Below the pieces are notes generated by a model. It was not told the origin of the DNA and did not search any database. It saw nothing but the letters and a program-made list of their open reading frames with translations. A stretch of 64,000 nt of DNA, taken from the NCBI GenBank assembly GCA_014218235.1, contig CM024755.1:94282948-94346947 (forward strand). The letters are read 5' to 3'. Shown piece by piece: positions 1-11,713 of the stretch. The translations under genes and the position numbers were made by a program. Position 1 is the stretch's first letter. Each line of letters begins with the position of its first letter. This stretch comes from Colocasia esculenta (Eukaryota > Streptophyta > Magnoliopsida > Alismatales > Araceae).

Positions 1-1552
1 ACACATCACATCACATAGACGCCATCTAGGCAATTCAATGGCAACTCTTGGACTGCGCAGACCGGGAGAACAAGTCTCCACCCTAACCAGTGGTACATGT
101 CCACCTCCAGGATTTCCCCTAATGCCCTTAGGGTCACTTCACTTTGAACCTTCTCAGGGGGACTTTTCCCTGATACGGTTCCACTACCCTCTGCGGAAGC
201 AGTGTCACATTGGCACAAGTTACACATTACACATTTTACCGATTTTAACGCATAGGTTTACACATGTCACTCTCATTTCATTCACTTTCTCACTCACATG
301 CACACTTCTATTTTTCCTAACATGGCACTACAATTACAGAAATTTAGCACTCAGAAATTTCACTAATCAGGTTGTCATATACAAAATCAAATCATTATAC
401 AAAGGCATGCATTAGTTTCACATTTTTACATGGAAAATTCATATGCATCATATACTAATCCAAATGACTTGAACTTTTAACCACAGGCTAATTTCGGGTT
501 TAGGATCCCACATGAAAATTTTCAGATTTTTCTAAGCTAAAACAAATTACAGAAAATCTAACATTATTCCACATGCTATCCGCAATTCGATTTAACATGA
601 AGTTGAATACCAATCACAATTTTTACAATTCACTGCCTGAACCCTAACAGACATGGAGCTACAGAATTTATTCCTGAAATTTTTGGGCAATACATGATTT
701 ACCGAGATTTATCATGACCTACGCATGTTTCTATTTCCAACAATATTCCACTAATTCACACAAGCATGGGAAAAATCTCAGAATTTCAGAACAAAGACTG
801 ACTAATACATGCATGACCCATAAATGTAGGACATTCTGACTCGTCCTAAATCATACAACAAGGTTTACAAGATTAGCACTCATCATACATGTAATTCCAT
901 GAAATAAATAAACTTTATCATTTACCAGACCTTGCACAAATTCAATCCACACACCACATTCACTAGTATACATAACATATAAGAGATTACATTATATAAA
1001 GGCAGAACAACTTGCTGTTCTGCTCAGATGAACTTGGCGGCGGTCTCTGGCCATTCCAGGAGTGGGACGGCAAGATCGCTGGACGCACACCTGGATCTTG
1101 GCGTCAAGGCATTGATGCCAAGTTCCTGTCTGTGCAGAAACACAGACCGAACTCAAATGAAAAGGTGAAAGGGGGGATCCAGAACACGAGGAAAAATACA
1201 TAAATTTTATAAAACCAACCTAGACACATACAGGGACTTTATGGGTAGGTACTTGCCTCTAGAAAATACACCAGATGGATCTAGGCTCGGTGAAGCTCTC
1301 CTTGGGCTGTCCCAAGAAGCTCCTAGAAAAGCTCACTCCGATTTCTTGAGCAAGCTCCAGAGCAGTCTGAGGTCGGGATGCTTCCTCGATGATCCAGCAA
1401 GCTCCTTGATGCAGCAGGTGGCCGGATCAAGCTTCAGAACTTCGGATTTTGGGTTGCAAAAGTGGGTTTTCTCACAGTCTGAAAATAGGGTTTCTCTCTT
1501 TTTTTCTCTCCTTCCTCTCTTGCAAAGGGGCAAAGAGAAGGCTTAGGGTTGT

Positions 1553-1703
1553 AAAATGGGTTTTAATATAGAGAGGGGGTTCTCTCATCACGCAGGGGTG
1601 CAAGATGGCCTTTCAGACCATTGTGTTAAAATGGGTTTGTATATAGGAGAGGGGGTTCTCTCATCACGCAGGGGTGACAAGATGGCCTTTCAGACCATTG
1701 GGG
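1553..1703 (-). repeat. 75-bp direct duplication of the LTR core promoter
   Basis: Two adjacent copies (1553-1627 and 1628-1703) share almost every base. Read on the minus strand, each holds a CT-rich run followed by a TATA-like box: TATATAC at 1639-1645 in one copy and TATATTAA at 1563-1570 in the other. The corresponding place in the LTR at 43354 has a single copy, so the duplication is private to this LTR. Confidence 0.8.
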
Positions 1704-1718
1704 ACATCTCCCCAATGG
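1695..1718. promoter_or_regulatory. 24-bp perfect inverted repeat upstream of the LTR TATA box
   Basis: CCATTGGGGA and TCCCCAATGG are perfect 10-base arms around CATC. Related inverted repeats lie at the same place in two sister LTRs (24974-24996 and 43749-43772, each with one changed arm base). Its position just upstream of the predicted TATA box suggests a cis element or RNA/DNA hairpin; the function is unknown. Confidence 0.55.
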
Positions 1719-2110
1719 TTGGGGTAGCTTGCTCCTGGAATTCTAGGCTCTGCAACGCATGCAGGTCAGAGAAGTTGGCATCCACATCGCTGGATGCTGG
1801 AATTAGTATTGGCGTCCATGGGGTTTGACGCCTACTCAACTCGCGTCCATTGAATTGACTCCAACATGGCCTTCGCCAGAACTCTAAAGCATGCAGAAAC
1901 CATGTACATCTTTACCTATATATATATATATACCATATGTATACGCTATTAAGTACCCACTATCATCATACCATTCATACATTATTTACACTAATTTACA
2001 CATGCCTACATACATACCAACTAGTACTTACGTAATATTTACATACTTAGATACACAACACGAATTTTTACATGCAATACAATAATGCAACAAAATTCGA
2101 GGGCCTTACA

Positions 2111-3060
2111 AGGGGAGACTTGGGTATAAATTTCATTACAATCTTTCATAATCACAAAGTATCAAAGACATGTCCTAAATTCAATGATTTTGAAATAATA
2201 TTTTGTGCTTGAGTCTAGGTTATATCCTCTAGGAAACTGAACAAATCTAATGATTTTAGCCTACCCACTTGAATAACTCCCTTGTGAATGATCATGTTTC
2301 TAAAGTGGATTGATAAGTAAGACGGTTGTTGAACTTAATGAGTTTACGTGGCCTTTTGACTTTACATAACCTTTGACCTTGATTTTCAAAAAACAAAAGG
2401 AGAAAAGCTACCTATTTCTAAACAACAAAAAAAGATCAAATAATGTTTATATGCAATGGCCAAAGGCAGAGCAATGATGAACATCACTGAGTAATTAGGG
2501 ACATGGGCATCACAAATGTCTGTCTTCGCGTCAAAAGGTTCTTTTATTATCTCTGCATAATGTATGATGGTCACACACAATGAGTAACTGGGGGTACGGG
2601 CACACAAATGTCTACCTTCACGTTCAAAGGTGTACGTGATCCTAATTACCACCTTACCCACATTAACCTAAAAAAAAAAAACTTGTACCATTGTAAGAAA
2701 TGAGATGAAGCCTCAAAAACATTTGTATTAAAGGGCAAGGGTGTGTTATTGTCAATTGTTCGTAGACATTACCTTCATTTTTTCAAATACAAATTACCCA
2801 CTCAAGAATATGTTTTTCTTCAATGGTTCTATTCAAAGGGGTTATCTTCGGTTCATATGTTTTTGAACGGTGTTTTCTAAATGCTAAAACTTAAGATTCC
2901 CTCAGTATTATCTCTTAACTATTGTAGAATTTTGATGTGTCTTGATACTAGTTCTTTTGACACTTTGTAAAGGGTATAGACTTTTCTCAACCTTAAATAC
3001 CATGTGCAACTCTATATCCCACAGAAAATTCACAAAACTTAGTTCTGGGACACATCTGCA
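2111..3060. other. AT-rich non-coding remnant, probably Sirevirus interior
   Basis: No protein family is recognisable in any frame. The stretch lies between the inserted LTR and an envelope-like ORF region, so it is most simply the spacer between pol and the envelope-like ORF. It contains an imperfect direct repeat with a period of about 93 bp: TGAGTAATTAGGG at 2488 and TGAGTAACTGGGG at 2581, each followed by a similar run of roughly 45 bases. Confidence 0.4.
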
Positions 3061-4799
3061 CTGTACTGTCGACAGCTAGTTGGGCACATGTCGACAGCCG
3101 GTGGCTTGGGCAGTTCAGAAGCCCAACTGGCACGCTTTTTGGCCGGATTTTGTGGGTCCCATCCTATTCAAATTCCTTCCCAACCTCTTTAAAAGGAAAC
3201 CCACGTCTCCTCAACCCTTCCCCCTCCTTCAAAAGCCTACCTCCCTCTCTCAACCCAACTCTCCTCTATCCAGGGTGACCACCCCAGATTCTGCCCCGTC
3301 TGTTTTTCTTTCCTTCTCCTATCTTCTTCCTCTCCTCAGTGCTCCTCCCCACTCCGACCTCACCTTCTCCATGGCTCCCCCAAGCAACGCCTTGCTTCCC
3401 GTCGGTGTCCCATCTCGCCGGAAGCCGGCGACGATTCCAGGGCTTCTGCTGAGCACCGAAGTAAGCACCGAGATGACCGACTGCCAGAGCTCATTGTCCC
3501 TCCCAACCGCCAACTTCTAAGGTCCGGGCTCCTCCCCAAGTTTTTCCAGCCACGGTTCGTGGATTTGAGTCCTGGAGGACATGTTCCCCCCCGTCTCCAG
3601 CCCATTTGACACCCCAGGTTGGACGACCTTTCTGTACTCCCACAAGCGGTACTCCCCAGTCACTGTGACGGAGTTTTACAACAACCTGGAGTTGTCTGTT
3701 CAAGGTGATGAGCTTTACACCACGGTAAAGGCACCACTTTTCAAATATCCCCCAATCTCCTTTGCTGTGCATTTCAAATTCCAACTCCGGGGCAAATATC
3801 CTTGTCATCTCCTTCTTCTGCCTCTGACTACTATACCCTGATCACCCACCAGATCTATCATCCCAGTGTGGATCACTTGAAGCTAAATGCCAATTCCTTC
3901 CCTCCACTGAATCGTCTCATTCATCACCTCACCACTCTTGTAGTTCCTAAGGACGGAAGCAGGGAACTCGTCACTGCCGTCCATAAGTTCCCTCTTCTAC
4001 TATTTCCTTAAGAACTGCGCAAATCAACCTCCTCTCCTTATGGTTGACCTCATCAAACAATGTTTACCAATTCAAGAGATCTATGCGATATGCATGCCCT
4101 ATCACATCCCTCATATCCTTCCTTGGCATTCCAATATCTGATTCTGAATGTAAAACTCTCTCGTCCTGCAGTTCCTTTGATCTCACTGCGGTACACAGAA
4201 TGGGCTACAAGCTTGTAGATGGAAGAGTTACAAGACTCTCAAGGGCCAGGCGTCGGATGTTGAACAAGAGTCCGATTCGGATGATGAAGATGATCGTGGT
4301 AATGAAGACTCCCAAGCAGAGCCCATGATGCTCAGGGAGATGATGATGCTGCTGCTGAAGACCAAGCACCACAGGATCCAGCACCATCCCTTCGAGATTT
4401 TATTGCTGGTCAGATGGCCAATTGTAGAATCAACTCACTACGGCTTTGACCATCTCAATGCTTGTCATGATCATGTTGATACACGGATGGATGCACTGGC
4501 CAACACTCATGTGCAAATTCAGCATCACTTACCAGCTCTCTACAGAGTTCATGATTTTGTCATCCCACTGCACCTGGGAATGACGATGTCTAGAGTGTCT
4601 AGGTTCAGTTTGGGAAGTGTTGTTTTTATATTCCTACGTTTGGCTTTGAGTTTGTTTGTTTGCTATGTTAGTCATGTCCTTTCCCTTTTGCTCTACTTAT
4701 ATCATGTACTGGACATCTTCTGTAACTGTGTGTACTTTCGAATTCCATCAATGAAATCACAGTTCTCTATTTCACTTTTATCCATGAGTGCATGATTTG
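3061..4799 (+). pseudogene. Decayed Sirevirus envelope-like ORF region
   Basis: This is the remnant of the third ORF found between pol and the 3' LTR in many Sireviruses. A leader with CTGTCGACAG-like words and a TTTAAAAGG box precedes an ATG near 3371. The frame is then broken repeatedly. A segment near 3620-3720 (LYSHKRYSPVTVTEFYNN) has the look of the family's conserved core, and similar-style sequence sits in the better preserved copy at 40596-43338. An acidic DSDDEDD-like stretch lies around 4265-4320 in another frame. Placement immediately upstream of Sirevirus-type polypurine tracts and a 3' LTR supports the call. In this family the protein's role is unproven, and 'envelope-like' is a historical label. 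Confidence 0.6.
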
Positions 4800-4815
4800 T
4801 CTTTTTGGATGTTGC

Positions 4816-4870
4816 CAAAAGGGGGAGAAACATCAATTGTAAATTTTGTCATCATCAAAAAGGGGGAGAA
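4816..4870 (+). other. Two polypurine tracts before the Sirevirus 3' LTR
   Basis: AAAAGGGGGAGAAA near 4817 and AAAAAGGGGGAGAA at 4857-4870 are separated by a TTGTCATCATC segment. The second directly abuts the LTR start TGTTTGG. Such tracts prime plus-strand cDNA synthesis, and repeated tracts before the 3' LTR are a known Sirevirus trait. Confidence 0.85.
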
Positions 4871-5107
4871 TGTTTGGTTCTCATGTGTTTAAATGTTTTT
4901 GATGATGTGAACACAATGGTTGTTGCAATTGATGTTTGTAAAATGACAAATTTGATAAAGACATAAATGGCATAAGCAAGTGCAAAAGTGATCACCTATG
5001 TATTCATTGTGTCTCACTTAGAATGTCTTTTTATGTAGGTGTGAACGTATGCAAGACAAGCACTCAACATCAAGTGCAAAAGACCTTGAAAAAGACTTCA
5101 AGTACAC

Positions 5108-5350
5108 ACCTGTCGACAGCCAAGAAGAAGCCTGTCAACAGATAGACCATCCAGAACAAAACAAGCTACTGAAAGCTCAATTGGGACAGTAGCTGTCGAC
5201 AGTCGAAGCCCACCTGTCGACAGATACAGATGGCCTGTCGACAGCATCAAATCGCATGTCGATAGATCCAGTTTTCTAGCACAACATGTTCTGGAAACTA
5301 GAATTAGCATTAGTTTCGACAGCTATGGAGTGCCTGTCCGACAGCCGAAG
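5108..5350. repeat. Cluster of CTGTCGACAG palindromic words
   Basis: At least six exact or one-off copies of the palindrome CTGTCGACAG occur in about 240 bp, upstream of the TATA box of this LTR. Two more lie at 3067-3105, before the envelope-like ORF of the same element. None is obvious in the other element families of the window. Confidence 0.7.
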
Positions 5351-5429
5351 TTCAAGTAGATCTGATGGTCAGGATATTATCTATATTTGGGAGATCCCTT
5401 TGAGCACGACTCTCCATCATGGGCACCCA

Positions 5430-5438
5430 TATATAAAA
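5430..5438 (+). promoter_or_regulatory. TATA box of the Sirevirus LTR
   Basis: TATATAAAA is followed about 30 bases later by a plausible start region. It lies inside the LTR after the word cluster, where U3 would end and R begin. Confidence 0.6.
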
Positions 5439-6171
5439 ATCGTAGGAATGTATTTTCGCAGCAAGAAGCCCCCATACCAAAACCATAAGCAAAACCCTAA
5501 GAGAAAAGCTTCTCCCTACTTCTCTACTTCAACCCTCCGTCCAGAGAAAAGAAGATCGATCTTCTGAACAGAGTTGAAGTCGGTTCGTCCGTAGTTAAAG
5601 CTTCTAAATCATCTGATATTCATCAAGTTGAAGCTTGGAGATCTTTTTAGACGACCAGAAAGAAGAGTTCTACATCAGGATTTACTTCTACATCTCAGAA
5701 CTCTTCTCTTTCAATACTTTTCCTATATTTGTGTGTGTGGTGGTGATTCAAGCATTCCTTGTGCTTGATTCACATGTGGTTTGTTGTTCTGATTACATGT
5801 TTGCATCAGACAATGAGTGTGTGTGAGTTGTAGAGTTGAACTTGCTCATAAGCAGTTGTTTATGCATCTGTGTGTGGACGGTGGACGTAGGATACACAAG
5901 TTGTGTACTTCGAACCACCTTAAATTTTCGTGTCCTATGGTTTAAACATTTCACGGTAGATGTTTGGTGGGCACGTTGATTACTCACACGTTAGATAGTT
6001 TGATAGTTATTCTACTCACAATCAACACACACATCGCAGCTCGAATTTCGCACAAATCTGTTTAAGTTTTCGACAAGTCAGTGTTGGATTAAAAACAAGG
6101 CCATAGTGTTTCTAATTGGTGGTAATCTATTCAACCCCCCCTTCTAGATTACTATTTAAGATAGTTCCGCA

Positions 6172-7482
6172 TATCTTTCAAGGTCGATTTTACCATCGAG
6201 TTGATCCCTGGAGCAGCACCTATATCTAGGGCACCATATAGAATGTCCCCTGCAGAATTGAAAGAATTAAAAGAGCAACTGATGGAACTGCTAGAAAAAG
6301 GATTTATCCGGCCAAGCACATCACCATGGGGTGCACTAGTCCTCTTTGTCAAGAGAAAGATGGGTCGATGAGGCTGTGTATAGATTACATGCAATTAAAC
6401 TAGTTAACCATCAAGAACAAATATCCCCTGCCAAGGATTGATGAATTATTTGATAAACTGTCTGGAGCTAAATATTTCTCTAAGATAGATCTCAGATCCG
6501 GCTATCACCAATTGACGATCAAGGGAGAAGATATACACAAGACAGCCTTTCGAAGCAGGTATGGGCATTATGAATTCATTGTTATGCCTTTTGGACTAAC
6601 AAATGCCTCTGCAGTTTTTATGCAGTTGATGAATAGCATCTATCGCCCATATCTTGATAAATTTGTGGTGGTATTCATCGATGATATACTAATCTATTCC
6701 AAGACAAAGAAGAGCATGAGGAACATTTGAGGATTTCATTGCAAATTCTGAGGGAGAATAAATTGTATGCCAAGCTAAGTAAATGTGAATTCTGGTTTGA
6801 GGAGGTATCCTTCCTGGGGCATGTGGTAACCAAGGATGGTATCACTGTTGATCCATCAAAAGTAGAGGCCGTGTTGAAATGGGAAAGACCGACAAGCATC
6901 ACGAAAATCAGGAGCTTTCTGGGATTAGCAGGATATTACCGAAGGTTTATAAAGGATTTCTCAAAGATCGCAGTACCATTAACCAAGCTGACCTGGAAGG
7001 AAAATCCATTTGTGTGGACCGATGAATGTGAAGAGAGCTTTAACAGCTTGAAGAAGTGTCTGACTACTGCTCATGTCCTCGCCTTACCCACTGAAGAGGG
7101 AGGATTTGAAATTTATTCAGATGCTTCTGGAATAGGTCTAGGATGTGTCTTAATGCAACAAGGGAAAGTAATAGCATATTCCTTAAGATAATGGAAGATC
7201 CACGAAGTAAACTATCCATTACATGACCTGGAGTTAGCCGTTGTGGTGTTCGCCCTGAAGATTTGGAGGCATTACATTTATGGTGAGCAATTTAAAGTCT
7301 TTTCTGACCACAAGAGTCTGAAATACTTATTCTCACAGAAGGAGCTTAACATGAGACAAAGGAGGTGGTTAGAATATCTCAAAGACTTTGACTTTTCCAT
7401 TCAATATCACCTAGGAAAAGCCAATGTGGTGGTAGACGCTCTAAGTAGACAACCAGGAGCTATGCTAGCTAGTATGATGTAA
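6172..7482 (+). pseudogene. Tekay/Del-like gypsy reverse transcriptase and RNase H, 5' truncated
   Basis: The open frame starts in mid-pol because a Sirevirus is inserted at its left end. The RT fingers (ending in SPWGALVLF, near 6340) are followed by a frameshift, an in-frame TAG near 6402, the palm with the catalytic FIDDILIYS (about 6675-6700), and another frame change near 6727. The connection and RNase H follow, with YSDASGIGLGCVL near 7115 and the C-terminal half after a TAA at 7189. In a live element this enzyme copies the RNA into cDNA and degrades the template. With several stops and frame changes it is inactive. The Tekay/Del call rests on the C-terminus of the following integrase. 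Confidence 0.9.
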
Positions 7483-7515
7483 GGTGAATGAAAGTTACTG
7501 GAGAAATTTGCAAGT

Positions 7516-8986
7516 TTGAATTTAGACATGGGAAAGAAGGAGAAACAGGTGATGATTTCCAATCTCCAAATACAGTCTGATCTACAGACCAAAATCAAGG
7601 GGAAACAAGGAGAGGATCCATTCTTAGTTGAGATCAGGGAGAAGCTAGAACAAAGACCAGACTTTTCTCTATCAGCTAATGGGAGATTACTATTCCAAGG
7701 CAGGACATGTGTCCCTAATCATAGGGAACTCAAGAAGAGGTTGTTAAATGAAGCTCACCAGTCGAAGTACACGATCCACCCTGGATCAACAATGATGTAC
7801 CAAGACTTAAAAAGGTCATATTGGTGGCCAAACATGAAGAGGGATGTGGCAAATCATGTGTCATATTATTTGACATGCATGAAAGTCAAGGCAGAGCATT
7901 TCCGAATAGTCGGTGGATTGCTACCACTAGAAATTTTGGAATGGAAGTGGGATAGCATCGGTATGGACTTTATCATGGGGTTACCCAAGACTAGAGGTGG
8001 CATGGATGCCACATGGGTGATAGTTGATCGTTTGACTAAGTCGGCTCATTTCTTGCCAATTAAGAGTACATGGTCAGTAGATGTGTTGGCTGCACTTTAT
8101 GTTAAGGAAGTAGTCAGATTACATGGGGTTTCATTCACTATAATATCTGATCGAGACCCTAGATTTACTTCACACTTCTGGAAGGGTTTACAAGAAGCAA
8201 TGGGAACCAAACTAAATTTTAACACTGCCTTTCATCCTCAGACTGACGGACAAATCGAAAGAACCAATCAAATTGTGGAAGACATGCTTCGTGCTCTTGT
8301 ATTAGATTTTAGAGGACAATGGGATGATCAGTTATACCTGATGGAGTTTGCATACAACAATAGCTATCAAGCAAGTATCAAAATGGCACTGTTTGAGGCC
8401 TTATATGGCAGGAGTTGCAAATCACCCCTTTGTTGGGAGGAGGTTGGAGAGAACCAATAGGTTGGACTCAACTTAATTGAAGCGACTGTCAAAAAGGTTC
8501 AGATCATTAGGGAACGTCTCAAGAGTACAATCAAGGAAGAGTTATGCAGACAAAAGAAGGAGAGAGCTGGAGTTCCAAGTTGGCGATCATGTATTCTTAA
8601 AGGTCTCGCCGTCATGGGAAATTCAAAGATTTGGGATCAAGGGAAAGTTGAGTCCCAGATTTATCGAACCTTTTGAAATCCTGGAAAGGGTTGGTCAGGT
8701 GGCGTATAGACTTGCACTATCTCCACAACTGGCAAACGTGCACAATGTATTCCACAAATCCATGCTGAGGAAGTATTTATTCAATGCTGACCACGTGATT
8801 AACCATGAGGACTTGGAGATTCAGGAGGACCTGACCTATGAAGAGAAGCCGATCAAGCTACTGGATTGGAAGTTCCAACGACTCAGGAATCGTACCATAT
8901 CTATGGTGAAGGTTCAATCGAGTCGAGATAGAGTTACAAATGCCACCTGGGAAACGGAGGAAAGAATGAAGAAAAACCACCCATAA
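7516..8986 (+). pseudogene. Tekay/Del-like gypsy integrase with chromodomain-like tail
   Basis: The N-terminal zinc-binding region (near 7755-7905) keeps both histidines, but the first cysteine of the usual CxxC pair appears as tyrosine (YLTCMKVKAEH). The catalytic Asp (MDFIMGLPKT), second Asp (ISDRDPRFTS) and Glu (TDGQIERTNQ) are all visible. A TAG at 8458 followed by a frame change leads into the C-terminal half. The end (near 8815-8986, with LTYEEKPIKLLDWK and ATWETEERMKK) resembles the chromodomain-like module of Tekay/Del chromoviruses, which is thought to guide insertion into heterochromatin. The gene directly precedes a short spacer and the 3' LTR at 9056. Confidence 0.88.
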
Positions 8987-9055
8987 CTATTCTTAAGACG
9001 AAACTATACCATTATATGTGAATTTGGTGACCAAATTTTATTATGTGGAGAAGGA

Positions 9056-11258
9056 TGTAACATTCCGAACATTCATAAAATTTAAAAAAAATTGAAATAA
9101 ATAATTTCTGTATTATCGAAATGGTAAAACTTACATACCACTATCGTACGTGAGAGAACACATTGGAAAATTTCGTAAAAATTATAAATCAACCCCAAAC
9201 ATTACTCCTAAGTGTTCCACGAAGAAATTCATGCAACAAAAAATCTGATTGGCCAAGTGTACGTTACAATGTGACTAATTTCCCAAATTAGGAAACTAAG
9301 TCAGAAAACCGTTAACGGGGAAAAATAACACGACCATAAATTAAATAAATATGTTGGAGAGACTTCCAACATCATGTATTAATGACCTATTATCAAAATT
9401 GGGCCAATGGATCACTTTTGGCCCAAGAATAAAAATTGGAGCAAGAAAATACCCAAAATTCGTACCTGTAATTATGTGGTAATTAGGAAGGGCAAATTGG
9501 GGCTTAAACTAATGCTATTAGCCAAGCATAGAAAGCCAAATCATGGCCAACCATGTTTAGCACCTTCCTATGGTGTAGCTACTTCATTTGGGAGGAGAAA
9601 TCCCAATTTTTGGAAGGTGCCATGCAGAATTCGCAGGCCACCTTTCCTAGTCCCATTAGGGAATGGATTAAACCCTAAAACTATAAGAAATCGCCACCAA
9701 ACCTTTAGGGTAAGTTTAGCATTGAGTTGGGGTCATGAGGAGCAAGCTAGGGCGCAGGACGAGAGGAGAATGGCTTCGGAAAACCGAGGTTCTTACTCAA
9801 CCTTACTCTGCATTGACCTGGGCTATTGTGTCTCTTAGATTCATCCAAAGATAGGTGATCTCGGGCCAAGAATAAATGAAACATATACCATCTTATAGTG
9901 TTGCATGTCTAGTTTTATACACACTTGATTTTCCCAATTTTCGTTATGTATCCATCGAGTTATAGGTGTTTTCTCTAAGTCGCGCATGTTTAGGGCTTCT
10001 CGCGTTCTTAATGTGTTGCACATGATTTGTGACTGAATTAGATCCAACCCGCAACATGAAAGTCCTTATACTAGTTGTCCTCGTCATGTTTCATGTTGAA
10101 ATTTTTGTCAAAATGTCAGTAGATAGAGAGATATAAGCATCGTAAGAGCATCGCTACAAGTTCCTGTGCTTTCGGTTTGGAGGTTTGAGTCGCGACCGAA
10201 CCAGGCGACGCGATTCCAGCGCCTGGTATCACGTCGGCCTTGGCCGTCACAATTCGGTAAACCACAACTGTGAAGTCCGTCGTGATTCGTTGTCTGACAA
10301 GTCAACGTTCCACGTGGATCTTCACGCTGCGTGGATTTCAGCACTTGTCTGATTCGCGACGGGTACCCCCGTCGCGATTCGACATGTTTTCCCGCTCAAG
10401 CTTTTTCGCCAAATTTTATATTAGTATTTAAATGCTTTTATTTAATGTGACGGGGTATCCCGTCGCGATTCAAGGGTAAAGACGACCAGGTAAGCTGTCG
10501 TGATTTACATTCTTCATAGTTAGCCCTATTTGACTGTACAACGTGTTATGAAAAGCGTCTACTGTGTATGACGCAATTCAAAGACCGACCCGAGACTGTT
10601 CTTTCTAGCTAGTCAGTCAGCATATTTAATCTCTTAGTCAGTAAGCATGTCACTTAGTGTGCATTTGCCTAAAAGTTATCAATCCATTTGAAAATGGTAA
10701 TGACATGAATATGATTCTAATGTGTATTATGTGAGTGATCTTATGTTCATTGATTATCTTCTTGTGATCTAGCTTGATATGAAATTGTCATAATAAGTAT
10801 GTGATATGAATATGTGATGAAAACATGATTAGAATGGACTTGTTTAGTTAAGTTTTTCCATCTTGAATTGCATGTGGGTTTTCCTTATTTATATGTTTTC
10901 TGATAATCCATTAATTGTTCATCAAATGCATACGTGATTAGGAAAGTTCCGAGACACGTCACTTACATATTTGCACGATTAGGCACACCCTTCTTGGGGA
11001 ATTGGGAGCTCTCTGCTGGTCATTCCGTATTGGCAGACTAGCGATCTTTTCCTCAAGACCTTCGTAAGTCTCTGTACTCTATGGATTCCCTCATATAGAC
11101 CGTGCTAGTTGTACCATGAAGTACCCTGGAGATAGAGAGCACTTATACCGCATACGATCTGTCATTAGTCAATCTCTTGTCAATACATTAATGAATTATG
11201 AAACATAAGATACGTCGTTATGATGTCCAATCGATCTCTTGAGCTTTTTGTAGACGCA
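9056..11258 (+). mobile_element. 3' LTR of the Tekay-like element, right end disrupted
   Basis: The LTR starts at TGTAACATTCCG, 70 bases after pol, following a purine-rich GTGGAGAAGGA. It contains AT-rich sequence, a block rich in GTCGCGATT words (10195-10510) and further AT-rich sequence. I find no clear right end before the 1.87-kb repeat starts at 11259, so it is probably truncated or interrupted there. No coding sequence is seen. Confidence 0.65.
10195..10510. repeat. Block of GTCGCGATT / GCGACGGG words
   Basis: Degenerate copies of CCGTCGCGATT and its complement recur every 20-60 bases within a Tekay-like LTR. The same word set recurs in the LTR at 51284-53508 (51435-52145) and at 60125-60555, and seems confined to this element type. 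Confidence 0.65.
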
Positions 11259-11706
11259 CGATTTGGCCCATCTCCCGCAAGGCTCTCTTGGCCCATTAAG
11301 CCTCGTTTGACCATTTGTTGACCAGCCTCGGATACCATGTAGACGGCAGCATCGATGGCCGCCGACTACTGGTTGGTGGCAAGCCCCATTGACGCTGACC
11401 AAAGTTGGCATCCACCTCCCTGGACGTCTGCATGCTGTTAGCGGCCTGATCTCTGGACGTCAATATCGTTTACCTGGTCTGCGCAACTACCCCGAGAATA
11501 TAGCCCCCTAGCACCTTTCACTCGCCCATGCACTGCATGGGACCGTTCCCAACGGGCATATGGGCCACCTTGGCACTCTCTTGACCCAGTAAAATCCTAT
11601 GTGTCATCTCCCCATTGGTTGGAGCTTAAACACCAAGATTGCCATGTGTGCAAGTGTGTTTCTTCACACTTGAGCATCCAAGGCTCTCAACCCCGAGCTC
11701 ACTGTC

Positions 11707-11713
11707 TATATAA
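11707..11713 (+). promoter_or_regulatory. TATA box in the repeat's LTR fragment
   Basis: TATATAA is preceded by GC-rich sequence and followed by a CT-rich leader. The second repeat copy has the same box at 32347-32353. Confidence 0.5.

Larger units (their letters stand above)
1068..1862. repeat. Two blocks of GGCGTCCA/GACGTC-type short words in the LTR
   Basis: Blocks at about 1068-1115 and 1768-1862 are dense in near-copies of TTGGCGTCCA, GGCGTCAA and their complements. They flank the presumed promoter and leader of this minus-strand LTR. The same words occur in paired positions in the sister LTRs, in the 1.87-kb repeats and around the first exon of the PMD gene. Confidence 0.6.
1..2110 (-). 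mobile_element. Long gypsy-type LTR, 5' portion, cut by window edge
   Basis: The LTR reads right to left and begins at 2110 with TGTAAGGCCC. Its first 2.1 kb matches, in reverse orientation, the LTR starting at 43354 (TGTAAGGCCCTCG), and both share the block containing CTGCGCAG and CTCCCGGT (here at 20-140, there at 45310-45410). The same block occurs in the LTRs at 21998-26300 and 46248-50320, so all four belong to one family with diverged subfamilies. The other end lies outside the window, so I cannot tell a solo LTR from part of a full element. The five bases after the end (AGGGG) would be one copy of its target duplication. It lies in the internal part of a Sirevirus whose remains continue at 3061. 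The Tekay/Del lineage is an inference from LTR style. Confidence 0.8.
4871..6171 (+). mobile_element. Sirevirus 3' LTR
   Basis: The LTR starts with TGTTTGG directly after the second polypurine tract and carries the TTTTTGATGATG motif common at Sirevirus LTR starts. It ends near CCGCA at 6171, just after a C-rich run (CAACCCCCCCTTC) that resembles the end of the other Sirevirus LTRs here. From 6172 the sequence is gypsy pol in mid-frame, so this Sirevirus was inserted into the gypsy element. The exact right end is uncertain by a few bases because the left target duplication is outside the window. It contains a TATA box at 5430 and a cluster of CTGTCGACAG words at 5108-5350. Confidence 0.75.

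Noticed and set aside
3080..3520. Frame starting upstream of the envelope-like ATG
   Set aside because: It begins in the leader with the GTCGAC words; the ATG near 3371 fits the layout better.
9407..9838. 143-residue frame in the Tekay-like LTR
   Set aside because: Composition and position are those of LTR sequence; no similarity seen.
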